A stretch of DNA of 64,000 bases from Shimia sagamensis (GCF_900182745.1 NZ_FXTY01000009.1:1-64000), one strand, 5' to 3'. Positions 16,683-25,296 are shown, counted from the stretch's first letter. The notes: generated from the letters alone by a model not told the origin. Made by a program: numbers and translations.

Positions 16683-17888
16683 CTAAGTGGCGCGACGTGA
16701 CTTTGCAAAAACCGCAATTGCGATCATCAAAAGGGCAGCGGCGAGCAAGAAGGGCGCCCCCGGCAGGTAGAGCACAGCGTGTTTGTCGGAGAAATGCGCG
16801 AAGGTTTGCGTCATCACCAAAGGGGCCGCGATATGGGCCAGTGAGGTGAGTGAGGCGGAGATGCCTTGCAACTCGCCCTGGGCATCGTCCGAGACACGGC
16901 GGGACATAATGCTTTGGAGTGCGGGCAAGCCTACAGAGGAGAGTGCAGCGACGGGGATGCCGATGAACAGGAGGATGCCGTTGGAGATCACGGCGAGATA
17001 GATCAGGGCGACAACTTCCAATCCCAATCCGATCACAACGGTGCGGCGGTTGCCAAACCACTTGGTGAACGGGCCAATCAGGGTCGCCTGCACAATGGCA
17101 AAGCAGAGACCATAGGCGGTGAGGCTGAGGCCAATCATGGCTTCTTCCCAGCCAAAGCGCTCGATGATGAAGTAGGGCCAGATCGCGGGATAGACTGCCG
17201 CAGCAATTTGGTAAAAGAAGAAGACAATCAGTAGGTTGGTCATGGCAGGCAGCTTGCCAAGCGCTTGCAGGGCTCCCAGTGGATTGGAACGACGCCATTC
17301 AAAAGCGCGGCGGTTGGCGTCGGTCACAGTTTCCTTGAGCACCATCCAACCCAAAAGCGCGTTGCCACCTGCCAGAACTGCGGCGGCCCAGAACGGTGCG
17401 CGGGTGCCAAATTGGCCCATAATCCCGCCTATGACAGGCCCAAAGACAAAGCCCACGCCCATGGCGGCGCCGATCATGCCAAAGGCTTTGGCCTTTTCTT
17501 TGGCGTCGGACATGTCCGCCATATAGGCCATGGCGGTGGCGTAGGTGGCCGCGGTGATCCCGGCCACGATACGGCCAATCACCAAAATCCAGATGTTATG
17601 TGCAAGGGCCATGATGACATAGTCCGCCGACATCACCGCAAGCGACACCAGCAACACCGGACGGCGGCCAAAGCGGTCTGAGAGATTGCCCAGAAGTGGA
17701 CCGCAAAGGAACTGCATGAAGGCAAAGACGGTCGCAAGAATACCACCCCAAACCGCCGCTGAACCAAGATCACCGCCAGCAACCTCTTGAATGAGGTCGG
17801 GCATCACCGGGATGATCAGGCCGATACCCATGGCATCGATCATCACCGTGGCCAGAATCACAAATATTGGCAGGCGGTTGCGCATCAT
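16683..17888 (-). CDS. TetA-like MFS transporter
   Basis: A 401-residue major facilitator with 12 predicted membrane segments. The TetA-type loop GNLSDRFGRRPVLL between segments 2 and 3 is the main signature, and the N-terminus MIDAMGIGLIIPVMPDL is typical of the TCR/Tet group. Such chromosomal proteins in marine alphaproteobacteria are generally uncharacterised drug/proton antiporter relatives; sequence alone does not show tetracycline resistance. Two ATG codons in a row (17888, 17885) are possible starts. It follows the PcaB-like gene by 169 nt and may be transcribed with it or separately. Confidence 0.82.
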   Translation of the reverse strand: MMRNRLPIFVILATVMIDAMGIGLIIPVMPDLIQEVAGGDLGSAAVWGGILATVFAFMQFLCGPLLGNLSDRFGRRPVLLVSLAVMSADYVIMALAHNIWILVIGRIVAGITAATYATAMAYMADMSDAKEKAKAFGMIGAAMGVGFVFGPVIGGIMGQFGTRAPFWAAAVLAGGNALLGWMVLKETVTDANRRAFEWRRSNPLGALQALGKLPAMTNLLIVFFFYQIAAAVYPAIWPYFIIERFGWEEAMIGLSLTAYGLCFAIVQATLIGPFTKWFGNRRTVVIGLGLEVVALIYLAVISNGILLFIGIPVAALSSVGLPALQSIMSRRVSDDAQGELQGISASLTSLAHIAAPLVMTQTFAHFSDKHAVLYLPGAPFLLAAALLMIAIAVFAKSRRAT

Positions 17889-18057
17889 AATGACTTTAAC
17901 TCTATGGTTGCATCAGGGCAGGAAAACGCATGTCGGTCAACTGATTACTTGGCTGGGCAGCTACATTCTGTGCGTTGCATGTAACGCACGGGGCGCGTGT
18001 CGCGCAGGCTGGCGCGGCCCAAAGGCCGCTTCAAGCCTTCCGTCACGGAAACGGTAC

Positions 18058-18822
18058 TCAGCTAGCGGTGGCCATCAGGAGCAGCGACAGGCTGCTGAGC
18101 GCGATCTGTGGCAGATAAAGGGGTTCGCTGGCCGCGCAAGAGGTTTCCTGAAGCAGGGCGTTGAGGCCAAGCAGCTGCGCGCGCAGGGCGGTGCTGGTCG
18201 CTGTGTTTGGGGCCGTGTCTGCAGCGGTGTCACCTGCCAAGGTGAGCCAGTTTGCGACGGCGCGGATTGGGGCGCGGGCATCTTGCGGCGCGCCGAGCTT
18301 GAGTGCTTCAGCGATGGCCGCGCCGATCTCAGGGGCATCTTTGAAGGCGACACGCAGACAGGTTTCCTTCAGCATCGGCAGCTCGGCCAGCAGCTGTGTT
18401 TGTGCATTGCTGTCCGGCAAAGCCTTGAGCGCGGTTTCAGCCTGAGCAAGTAGTTGGCGCAGACGCAGTATCAGAGCGGTGTCCGCCACGTCCTGTGGGT
18501 CGGTGTTGTGCATCAGGTGCTGGCTGTGTGGCGGGGCTTCCATGGCTTTGGCAAAGGCAGCCACCATACCCGGGATATAAGTGCCGTCTTGGGCCATTTC
18601 GTTTGCCAATCCCGCCGGATCGACCTGCACTTCCATGGAACTTCTGTGAATAAAATAGGCGCTGTCCTGAGGGATATCGCCGCGCGCGCCCTGAGCCTCG
18701 GCCAATGTACCCAGGACCAGCAGTGCGGCGCGGATTTCGGCGCTGTGGGTGAACAGGCGACCAGCCTCACCCACCGGGTAGAGTTTGGTGAACATCGGGC
18801 TGTCAAAAACGGAAGCGGTCAT
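18058..18822 (-). CDS. Truncated PcaB-like lyase family protein (probably non-catalytic)
   Basis: A 254-residue protein resembling the N-terminal half of 3-carboxy-cis,cis-muconate cycloisomerase (fumarase/aspartase superfamily). The start FDSPMFTKL, the GTLAEAQGARGDIP helix and the DTALILRLRQLL segment line up with the family. The conserved TSQD turn is replaced by NTDPQD. The family signature with GSSxMPxKxNP is missing, and full enzymes have about 350-450 residues. There is no frameshifted remainder in the 169 nt before the next gene. Next to the enol-lactonase gene it may be a degraded or repurposed catabolic gene. Catalysis seems unlikely. Confidence 0.6.
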   Translation of the reverse strand: MTASVFDSPMFTKLYPVGEAGRLFTHSAEIRAALLVLGTLAEAQGARGDIPQDSAYFIHRSSMEVQVDPAGLANEMAQDGTYIPGMVAAFAKAMEAPPHSQHLMHNTDPQDVADTALILRLRQLLAQAETALKALPDSNAQTQLLAELPMLKETCLRVAFKDAPEIGAAIAEALKLGAPQDARAPIRAVANWLTLAGDTAADTAPNTATSTALRAQLLGLNALLQETSCAASEPLYLPQIALSSLSLLLMATAS

Positions 18823-18841
18823 GTGCGCGGTCTTTCTGGCG

Positions 18842-19552
18842 TCAGGCTTTTAGGATGCGATCAATCAGAGCGGCAAGGCCGGTGGGATCGGCAAAGAAGG
18901 GAGAGTGGCTTGTGGCCATTTCATAAACGTCGGCCGTTGGCCAGTCTTCTGTCATGGTGACCTGAAACTCTGGTGGGATGGCTTGGTCATTCATGCAGCG
19001 AATGTAGCTGCGTGGGGTTTGGCGGTGCCCGTCGCCTAGGGCGATTTTGATGTTTTGTGCGGCGATGGATTGCGGCGACAGGTGTGCCAGGGCGAAGTCT
19101 TCGGTGCCGGGTGGACAATCGTGGTAGAGGGCGTCGCGAAGCTGCGCGGGGTCGAAGGTGTAGCTTAGGCCATCTTCGTGTCGCTGGATGGCTTGCATCA
19201 ACGGCTGGCGCGGCGCGGCGATGCGCATGTCGGCGGTGGAGTGGTTGTCCCACGGAGTATAGGCACAGAGGTAAATCAGGCGGGCGATGCGGCCGGGGGC
19301 AAGGTCCGCGGCGCGGGTGATCGGGAAGCCGCCCCAACTGTGGCCCAGAACAACGGTGTTGTCGCCAAGTGCGTCGATGACGGATTGGGCGCAGCTGTCT
19401 AGGGTGACGTCGGCCACCGGGGTTGTGTCCTCACCGTGCGACGGCATGTCGATGGCGCGGGCGGTATGGCCCAAGGCTTCGAGGGCCGGGATCAGATCGC
19501 GATAGCACCATGCGCCGTGGCAGGAGCCGTGTACCAAAAGAATGTCAGACAT
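18842..19552 (-). CDS. Alpha/beta fold hydrolase (esterase-like)
   Basis: A 236-residue alpha/beta hydrolase. The oxyanion region is LVHGSCHGAWC, the nucleophile elbow is GHSWGG, and the catalytic His is probably in SHSPFF near residue 216. It resembles the small methyl-esterase/hydroxynitrile-lyase branch. The ATG at 19552 overlaps the end of the enol-lactonase gene by 8 nt, so it belongs to the same operon. The substrate is unknown. Confidence 0.82.
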   Translation of the reverse strand: MSDILLVHGSCHGAWCYRDLIPALEALGHTARAIDMPSHGEDTTPVADVTLDSCAQSVIDALGDNTVVLGHSWGGFPITRAADLAPGRIARLIYLCAYTPWDNHSTADMRIAAPRQPLMQAIQRHEDGLSYTFDPAQLRDALYHDCPPGTEDFALAHLSPQSIAAQNIKIALGDGHRQTPRSYIRCMNDQAIPPEFQVTMTEDWPTADVYEMATSHSPFFADPTGLAALIDRILKA

Positions 19553-20333
19553 GGCCGGTTTCTTTCATGAAGTCAGTGAGGAGTGCGGCGTAGGCTTCCG
19601 GTTTCTCGACGCAAGGCAGGTGGCCGGTGCGGCGCAGCAGTTCCAGACGCGCGCCGGGGATCAGCTCTACGGTTTCACGCACCAGATCGGGTGGCGTTGC
19701 GCCATCTTCGGAGCCGGCAATGCCCAGTGTGGGCAGGCGTAGGCCTGAGGTGGGTGTGTAGAAATCGGTGCCTTGGATAGCGGCGCAGCAGCCTGCGTAG
19801 CCTTCGGGTGGGGTCGCTTCCAGCATGGCTTTCCAATGGGAGAGTTCTGGGCGGGTTTGGAAATCACGGGAGAACCAACGCAGCATGATGTCGTCTGACA
19901 TGGCGGGCAGGCCTTTGGTCCGCACCGCGTCGATCCGCTCTTCCCACATCTTGGGAGAGCCGATTTTGGCGGCGGTGTTGGACAGCACCATGGCACGCAC
20001 CAGATCGAGGCGTTTCACGGCGAGGCCTTGCGCCACCATGCCACCGATGGACAGGCCAACAACCAAGGCGTCTGTCACGTTGAGATGCTCCAGCAGGGCT
20101 TCGGCATCTTTCACCAATGTGCCCATGGAATAGGGGGCGGGCGGCACCTCACTTTCACCATGGCCGCGCATGTCATACCGCAAGATGCGCAACCCGTCGG
20201 GCAAGTGCGCCAGGATCGGGTCCCAGAGGTGCAGCGTGGTGCCGAGCGAGTTGATGAACAGCACCGGCGCGCCGTTGGGGTCACCTTCGTCGCGGTAGTG
20301 GGTGTCGATTTGGTTCAGAGTGGCGGTTGGCAT
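19545..20333 (-). CDS. pcaD: 3-oxoadipate enol-lactonase
   Basis: A 262-residue alpha/beta hydrolase of the PcaD type. The oxyanion region is INSLGTTLHLWDP, the nucleophile elbow is GLSIGGM, and a late His in RTGHLPCVEKP completes the triad. PcaD hydrolyses 3-oxoadipate enol-lactone in the protocatechuate branch of the beta-ketoadipate pathway. Here it sits in a mixed minus-strand operon with a PcaB-like remnant and without pcaC, pcaG or pcaH in the window. The real substrate may therefore differ. It starts 2 nt after the EEP gene stop. Confidence 0.75.
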   Translation of the reverse strand: MPTATLNQIDTHYRDEGDPNGAPVLFINSLGTTLHLWDPILAHLPDGLRILRYDMRGHGESEVPPAPYSMGTLVKDAEALLEHLNVTDALVVGLSIGGMVAQGLAVKRLDLVRAMVLSNTAAKIGSPKMWEERIDAVRTKGLPAMSDDIMLRWFSRDFQTRPELSHWKAMLEATPPEGYAGCCAAIQGTDFYTPTSGLRLPTLGIAGSEDGATPPDLVRETVELIPGARLELLRRTGHLPCVEKPEAYAALLTDFMKETGHV

Positions 20334-20335
20334 GG

Positions 20336-21538
20336 TCAGTCTTGGTCTTCGGTTTTGAGGCGCATGTGGGCCATGATTTGCCCGTGGTCAGAGGCGAGTT
20401 TATTATAGGGCGCTTCGGCGTGGCTGCCATCGGTGAGATGGTCGTTGAGCACGCTGAAGTATTCCATTTCGCCGAGGCGGTCCGGGTTGTCCGGGTGGAA
20501 GTGCTGGCTGAGATAGATTTGATCGATGCTTTCGTAAACCCCTCCAAAGGCGGTGGTGTAGACCATGTCGCGCAGGGATTTGCGGGTGAACAAGGCTTCG
20601 GCGGAGGTCAGGCGGACGGAGGTGACAGCCTGTTGGATGGCGTCGTTTTCGGCGCGTTTATACCGGTCATTGGCGTGTTTGGCATCATGGCGCAGCATCC
20701 AGCTGTAGTTGCGGAAGGGCACTTCGCCGGAGATGATTTCGGAGCTGACCGCATGTTCGCCATCGTTGAAATCCCCCAGCACCATGACCGGGCGGCCTTG
20801 GTTCAGCTCTTCGACAATGGCGCGGCGCAGCACCCAGGCTTCGGCCATACGGCGCAGGGCGGCGCGCATGGCGCCCATGGCGCGGCCCAGCGGGTCGTAG
20901 TTGGTGAGGTCAGCCTCAGACGCATTGCCGTCGGCGTCACGGGGGAATTCACCCAGTTTGGATTTGAGGTGGCAGTTGAAGACGGTGATGACTTGGTCGC
21001 CAACAGGAATGCGGGCTTTGAGGATCGGGCGCGAGGTGCGGCGTAGCACAAAGGCACCGGAATCGTCGCCATCAAGGCCCTGAAAGGGGATTTCGACGGG
21101 GGTGTCGAGGTCTTGGATGATCTCGGGTGGTTCGGCAAAGCCATAGCGCGACAGGATAGCGACCCCGGGGCGGCGATGACCGGGCTCGCCGGTGTCGTTC
21201 ACGTTGGGCGCGACAAATAGGCCGCCGTCGCCATAGGGCGTGTAGCCGAGTTTGCGGAAGATGGCCTTGCGATGGTAGCGCTTGGATTTGTCGGGGATTA
21301 CGGCTTCGTTGGACTCTTCGCCGATGCGGTCCGCCTCTGCAATCACGGCGCGCAGGGACGGTTCGTCAAAGATCTCCTGAAAGCCTACGATGTCAGCGTC
21401 CATGGAGAAGAGCTGACTGGCGGTCCAGTCCTCTTTCCAGGCGTGTTCTTCGGGCGTGTAGGATTGGAAGGTGTAATACTCCTGATCCGGGCCAATCAGG
21501 TTTTTTACGTTGAAAGAGGCGATGGTGAAGTTGGTCAT
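20336..21538 (-). CDS. Endonuclease/exonuclease/phosphatase family protein
   Basis: A 400-residue EEP-fold enzyme. Conserved points are the N-terminal FNVKN, the metal-binding QEI near residue 55, NCHLKSK, the LGDFND motif with the catalytic aspartate, and the C-terminal SDHGQI histidine. There is no signal peptide, so it is cytoplasmic. EEP enzymes cleave phosphodiesters or phosphomonoesters in nucleic acids, lipids or small molecules; which one applies here cannot be told. The ATG follows directly after the dehydratase stop (0 nt gap). Confidence 0.82.
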   Translation of the reverse strand: MTNFTIASFNVKNLIGPDQEYYTFQSYTPEEHAWKEDWTASQLFSMDADIVGFQEIFDEPSLRAVIAEADRIGEESNEAVIPDKSKRYHRKAIFRKLGYTPYGDGGLFVAPNVNDTGEPGHRRPGVAILSRYGFAEPPEIIQDLDTPVEIPFQGLDGDDSGAFVLRRTSRPILKARIPVGDQVITVFNCHLKSKLGEFPRDADGNASEADLTNYDPLGRAMGAMRAALRRMAEAWVLRRAIVEELNQGRPVMVLGDFNDGEHAVSSEIISGEVPFRNYSWMLRHDAKHANDRYKRAENDAIQQAVTSVRLTSAEALFTRKSLRDMVYTTAFGGVYESIDQIYLSQHFHPDNPDRLGEMEYFSVLNDHLTDGSHAEAPYNKLASDHGQIMAHMRLKTEDQD

Positions 21539-22513
21539 TTACGGGAACCTTTTAAGAGCATCAGCAAAGACACTGGCGTCGACATTGCCGCCGGTACAGA
21601 CGGCAACCACAGCGTCGCCTTCGATTTTGTCGCCATGAAACAGCGCGGCAGCCAGCGCGCAGGCGCCGCCGGGTTCGGCGACAATTTTCAGGCGTTTGAA
21701 GGCGAGGGACATGGCCTGCAGCACTTCGTCTTCACTCACAACAAAGCCAGGGCCGACCAAGCGTTGCAGGATTGGGAAGGTGAGGTCGCCGGGTTGCGGC
21801 GTGATGATGGCATCGCAGATGGAGCCGGTTTCAGTTGCGTTACGTTGAATGCTGCCAGTGGCCAGCGAGCGGGCGGTATCATCAAAGCCTTCGGGCTCTG
21901 CTGGGCGCGCGCGCATGTTGGGGGCTTCGGCCTCCAAAGCCAATGCGATGCCCGCGGTCAAACCACCGCCACCGCAACAGGCAATCACGTCGCCAGAGGT
22001 CACGCCAAGCTCGGCGGCTTGGGTTGCGATTTCGAGCCCCACGGTGCCTTGGCCTGCGATCACTTGAGGCTCGTCATAAGGCCGGATCAGGGTCAGGCCG
22101 CGCTCGTTTGCAATTTTGTCGCCAACCTCTTCGCGGCTTTCGCCACCGGTGCGGTCATAGAGTACCACTTCGGCCCCCAGCGCGCGGGTGTTGTCGATTT
22201 TCAGTTTCGGCGCGTTAGTGGGCATGATGATCACGGAAGGCGCGCCGTGCGCGGTGGCTGCGGCGGCAACGCCTTGCGCGTGGTTGCCAGAGGAGAAGGC
22301 AATCACACCGCGTTTGCGGGTGGCTTCCTCCATCGCGGATACAGCTGACCAGCCGCCTCGGAATTTGAACGAGCCTGTGTGTTGGAGACATTCGGCTTTC
22401 ACTAGGACGCGACGGCCAGCAATTTCATCCAGAAACGGCGAGGTCAGCATGGGCGTCACCCGAGCATGGCCTTGGATGCGGTGCGCGGCGGCGCGGATCA
22501 TGTCGATGTTCAT
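21539..22513 (-). CDS. PLP-dependent threonine/serine dehydratase family protein
   Basis: A 324-residue fold-type II PLP enzyme. K50 in GSFKFRG is the expected cofactor lysine, SSGNHAQG binds the cofactor phosphate/carboxylate, and CCGGGGL is the glycine loop. There is no C-terminal ACT domain, so it is like catabolic threonine dehydratase, serine racemase or related ammonia-lyases rather than biosynthetic IlvA. The start 22513 overlaps the upstream hydrolase stop as ATGA; an upstream extension to 22567 would run inside that gene. Threonine, serine or hydroxyaspartate are possible substrates. Confidence 0.82.
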   Translation of the reverse strand: MNIDMIRAAAHRIQGHARVTPMLTSPFLDEIAGRRVLVKAECLQHTGSFKFRGGWSAVSAMEEATRKRGVIAFSSGNHAQGVAAAATAHGAPSVIIMPTNAPKLKIDNTRALGAEVVLYDRTGGESREEVGDKIANERGLTLIRPYDEPQVIAGQGTVGLEIATQAAELGVTSGDVIACCGGGGLTAGIALALEAEAPNMRARPAEPEGFDDTARSLATGSIQRNATETGSICDAIITPQPGDLTFPILQRLVGPGFVVSEDEVLQAMSLAFKRLKIVAEPGGACALAAALFHGDKIEGDAVVAVCTGGNVDASVFADALKRFP

Positions 22514-23355
22514 GCGGGTTCTCCGGTGGGCAGTTGCGCAATCCACTGGTGCAACACGTCGAGGCACTCTAGCTCATCGAGGAAAGGCACGTGGGCGCGG
22601 TCTTTGACTTCGGTGGCCAACATGGGCGCGCGGCCCTGCATCTCAGCAAATACCTCCTGGCTGAGAATGTCAGAGTTTTTGCCACGCAGCACGGCAAGCG
22701 GACGGCCTTTGAGTTTGTCGAATTGGGGCCACATGTCGCCAGCCGGGGCTTTGGGATCAAACTCGGCCAGCACTGCGTTGCGCAGTTTGGGGTCGTAGTT
22801 GATGTTGAGGCCGGTGTCTGTTTCGACAAAATGGTGTGCGGCCTCTTCGGCCCAGCGGCTGGCCGGCACATTGTGAAAGCCGGGCAGGCGGGTGGCGAGC
22901 GCTTCAGTGGCCTCGGCGTGGGTGGTCCAGACCGGTTTGCGGCCGATGAAGACAAGGATGACCTCTAGGCCAGCGGTTTCAATCACCGGACCAATGTCGT
23001 TGAAGCAAGCGCCGGTTATGCGGTTGGGGGCCATCTCCATCAGGGTGAGGGCAATCAGCCCCCCCCGTGAGGTGCCAAGAATGGCGGTGCGGTCGATGGC
23101 CAAGTGGTCGAGCAGGTCCAACGCGTCTTGGGCTTCGCGAACGAGATTGTAGGTGTTGAAGTCTTCCGCCCAGTCCGATTGGCCGCGGCCGCGATAGTCC
23201 ATGCGGATCACGCGGGCGTTGCTCAAGTGAGGGCGCACATAGTCAAAATCGCTGGCATTTCGGGTCAGGCCGGAGAGGCAAAGCACAACCGGGCCGGGCC
23301 CGCCGGTGTCGTCAAAATAGAGCGACAGGCCATCAGAGGTGGTGAAATGGGGCAT
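22510..23355 (-). CDS. Alpha/beta fold hydrolase
   Basis: A 281-residue alpha/beta hydrolase with CLSGLTRNASDF as oxyanion region, YRGRGQSDW, and the nucleophile elbow GTSRGG. A late histidine (DRAHVPFLDE) completes the triad. The start at 23355 directly follows the dehalogenase stop. It resembles epoxide-hydrolase/haloperoxidase-like enzymes but no substrate can be assigned. Confidence 0.82.
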   Translation of the reverse strand: MPHFTTSDGLSLYFDDTGGPGPVVLCLSGLTRNASDFDYVRPHLSNARVIRMDYRGRGQSDWAEDFNTYNLVREAQDALDLLDHLAIDRTAILGTSRGGLIALTLMEMAPNRITGACFNDIGPVIETAGLEVILVFIGRKPVWTTHAEATEALATRLPGFHNVPASRWAEEAAHHFVETDTGLNINYDPKLRNAVLAEFDPKAPAGDMWPQFDKLKGRPLAVLRGKNSDILSQEVFAEMQGRAPMLATEVKDRAHVPFLDELECLDVLHQWIAQLPTGEPA

Positions 23356-24051
23356 TTACAGTCTCAGCAAATCAGGAACAAATTTCAGGTCGGTTAAAAC
23401 AAACTCGGGTTTCCACGGCAGGCGATCAACTTGTTCGCCGCTGTTGCGATGCACCCAGCAGGAGCGGAAGCCAAAGCCAGCGGCACCGGCGGCGTCCCAG
23501 CCATTGGAGGAGACAAAGATCACCTCTTCGGGTTGGCAGTCAAAACGTTTGGTGACCAGTTCGTAAACCTGATGCGCGGGCTTGAAAATGCCCACGTCTT
23601 CGACGCTGAGCACATCATCCAGCAGGTGGGCGATACCGGCGTTTTGCACCGCGCCGTCGAGCATTTTGGGGGAGCCGTTGGAGAGAATCGCGGTGTTCAT
23701 ACCGGCGTCTTTGAGCTCTTGAAGGGCTTTGGGGGCTTCAGGGTATGCGCTGAGTTCCCAGTAGAGCTGCAACAAGCGTTCGCGCAACTCCCAGTGCTCC
23801 GGCGCATTGAGTTTCACCACGTCCAGTGCGTTGTCGAGGGCGTTTTGGGTGACTTCCCAGAAATCGGTGTGGGCGTTGGTGATGGCCCGGATCCAGGTGT
23901 ATTGCAGTTGTTTGGCGCGCCAGACTTCAGCCACTTTGGGCCAGTGTTTGGCAAAGTCTTCGCGGCCCGGCTCTGCAGCCAACTCGCGGGCGGCGGCAGA
24001 TACATCAAAAAGTGTGCCATAGGCATCAAAGACAAAGGTTGTGGTCGCCAT
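23356..24051 (-). CDS. Haloacid dehalogenase, type II
   Basis: A 231-residue HAD-superfamily enzyme. The nucleophile aspartate is D9 in FVFDAYGTLFD, motif II is ILSNGSP, motif III has the lysine of GIFKPA, and motif IV is VSSNGWDAAGA. This set is that of L-2-haloacid dehalogenases, which replace the halogen of 2-haloalkanoates by hydroxyl; many genomic members have unproven substrates. The start 24051 has a GAGGAAA ribosome site nine bases upstream; the frame is open to 24567 but that part is antisense to the FKBP gene. First gene of the compact operon down to 18058. Confidence 0.87.
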   Translation of the reverse strand: MATTTFVFDAYGTLFDVSAAARELAAEPGREDFAKHWPKVAEVWRAKQLQYTWIRAITNAHTDFWEVTQNALDNALDVVKLNAPEHWELRERLLQLYWELSAYPEAPKALQELKDAGMNTAILSNGSPKMLDGAVQNAGIAHLLDDVLSVEDVGIFKPAHQVYELVTKRFDCQPEEVIFVSSNGWDAAGAAGFGFRSCWVHRNSGEQVDRLPWKPEFVLTDLKFVPDLLRL

Positions 24052-24192
24052 CGTTTCCTCCCGATTTGCAGGCAGATTGGCAGGTTTGATGCGGCGCGAA
24101 AAGGCCTGTTTGCTATTCAGGGGTCGGCCCTTTAGGTTGCCGCGCGAAAGCCGGCCGGAGGGGTCGGAAAATGCTTGCAGATGGGACATATT

Positions 24193-24621
24193 ATGACCGC
24201 AGCAAAATCGGGCGACACCGTCCGCATCCACTACACCGGCACCTTGAATGACGGCACCACCTTTGACAGCTCCGAAGGCCGTGACCCGTTGGAGTTTACG
24301 CTTGGCTCCGGTCAGGTGATCCCAGGGTTTGACACCGCGGTGGACGGCATGGCTGTGGGTGACAAAAAAGTGGCGGAAATCCCGGCGGATCAAGCCTATG
24401 GCCCACGTCACGAGGAAGCCATTCAGGATGTGCCTCGGGAACAGATCCCGGCAGAGATTCCGCTGGAAGTTGGGCTGCAGCTGCAGATGCAGTCTCCAAC
24501 TGGCCAAGTTATGCCGGTGACGGTTGTCGAGATTTCCGATGAGATTGTGAAGCTGGACGCGAACCACATGTTGGCAGGCAAGGACCTGACCTTTGCAATC
24601 GAGCTTGTGTCGATCAACTGA
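24193..24621 (+). CDS. FKBP-type peptidyl-prolyl isomerase (SlyD-like)
   Basis: A 142-residue protein with an FKBP domain interrupted by an insert-in-flap, as in SlyD. Recognisable parts are VRIHYTGTLNDGTTFDSS, the GSGQVIPGFD segment and GDKKVAEIP. Unlike E. coli SlyD it has no histidine-rich tail. It catalyses prolyl isomerisation and assists folding in the cytoplasm. ATG 24193 is preceded by GGGAC; in-frame ATG 24181 and TTG 24175 lack a ribosome site. It is divergent from the dehalogenase operon and has its own terminator. Confidence 0.88.
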   Translation: MTAAKSGDTVRIHYTGTLNDGTTFDSSEGRDPLEFTLGSGQVIPGFDTAVDGMAVGDKKVAEIPADQAYGPRHEEAIQDVPREQIPAEIPLEVGLQLQMQSPTGQVMPVTVVEISDEIVKLDANHMLAGKDLTFAIELVSIN

Positions 24622-24647
24622 TCTGAGGATTGGTGATGTAGATTTTA

Positions 24648-24674
24648 AAGCCCGCCGGTTTCGGCGGGTTTTTT
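24648..24674 (+). terminator. Terminator of the FKBP gene
   Basis: AAAGCCCGCCG / CGGCGGG arms with a GTTT loop followed by TTTTTT, 26 nt after the stop. The A-run on the other side lets it also serve the convergent minus-strand gene at 24684. Confidence 0.85.
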
Positions 24675-24683
24675 GTAGGTGGA

Positions 24684-25013
24684 TCAGGGGCGCAGCACTT
24701 GTTTATCTGCCACAAACTTGCCGCGCTTGCAGTAGGCCATATCCTCAAAAAATGAGGCCACGCCACCAAGTCGATTTTCGCAATGCCGGCTGAACTGAAA
24801 CTCATGCAGGATGGATTTTGGGCGATGGGTGTTGTTGTGCTCGGCGCTGTCGGAGATGGTGCTTTGCAAGGCGACAAAGACAATCACCAGGCTGACAATC
24901 ACCAGAAAAGGTTCCGCCCGGTGCAGCCATGGCCTGCCGGAAAAGGCATTGGTGGTTAGAAACACCAAGAGCGCCAGGCCGGATGCAGCAAGAATGATCG
25001 CGGAAATGGGCAT
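24684..25013 (-). CDS. Small hypothetical membrane protein
   Basis: A 109-residue protein with two hydrophobic segments (about residues 3-20 and 36-52) and a soluble C-terminal part with two cysteines (near 78 and 95). No family is recognised. ATG 25013 is chosen; TTG 25019 is in frame. The upstream region has no strong ribosome site. It converges with the FKBP gene and shares the terminator hairpin region. Confidence 0.5.
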   Translation of the reverse strand: MPISAIILAASGLALLVFLTTNAFSGRPWLHRAEPFLVIVSLVIVFVALQSTISDSAEHNNTHRPKSILHEFQFSRHCENRLGGVASFFEDMAYCKRGKFVADKQVLRP

Positions 25014-25157
25014 TTGCAAAAGGGTCCATGCAAGCGAGAACGAAACATTCCGGGTCTATACTGTGGGCGTTGTTCAACCTCCAAGGCATTTCCCGGTGCC
25101 CATTTCGCCCATTTGCTATGCGTTTTGCGCATGGCTTGGGTAATAGGCTGATAAATT

Positions 25158-25257
25158 TCACCAAATTGGTAAGGGGATTTACCGATTGGTGTGTTTTGAA
25201 AATCTTGAAACTGTTTTGTACTGGTTTTGTGCCCGTAGTTTGACGGGCTTTTCTTTT
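25158..25257 (+). ncRNA. Candidate small RNA (about 100 nt) with own terminator
   Basis: In a divergent intergenic region there is a long stem-loop at 25159-25191. CACCAA pairs with TTGGTG, one A is bulged, then TTGGTAAG pairs with TTTACCGA around a GGGA loop. About 40 nt later a strong rho-independent terminator (25231-25257) ends it. No protein gene on this strand lies upstream that would need the terminator; the FKBP gene has its own. TTGCGC at 25125 with a TGATAA near 25149 is a possible promoter. The order 5' hairpin, single-stranded A/T-rich middle, terminator is typical of trans-acting small RNAs. Not matched to a known family. Confidence 0.42.
25231..25257 (+). terminator. Orphan rho-independent terminator
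   Basis: GCCCGT / ACGGGC arms with a 6-nt loop followed by TTTTCTTTT. It lies 39 nt before the ATG of the following plus-strand gene, so it cannot belong to that gene, and points to a short transcript ending here. Confidence 0.75.
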
Positions 25258-25296
25258 GGCGGGGCTGCGCTAGCGTGTGGTTAGGGAGGACGTCAT

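Noticed and set aside
16683-17888. Tetracycline resistance from the TetA-like transporter
   Set aside because: Only the general Tet/MFS signature is present, with no adjacent TetR gene or mobile element; substrate cannot be inferred.
24052-24567. N-terminal extension of the haloacid dehalogenase
   Set aside because: The open frame continues but is antisense to the FKBP gene; the ATG at 24051 has a good ribosome site and gives the normal length.
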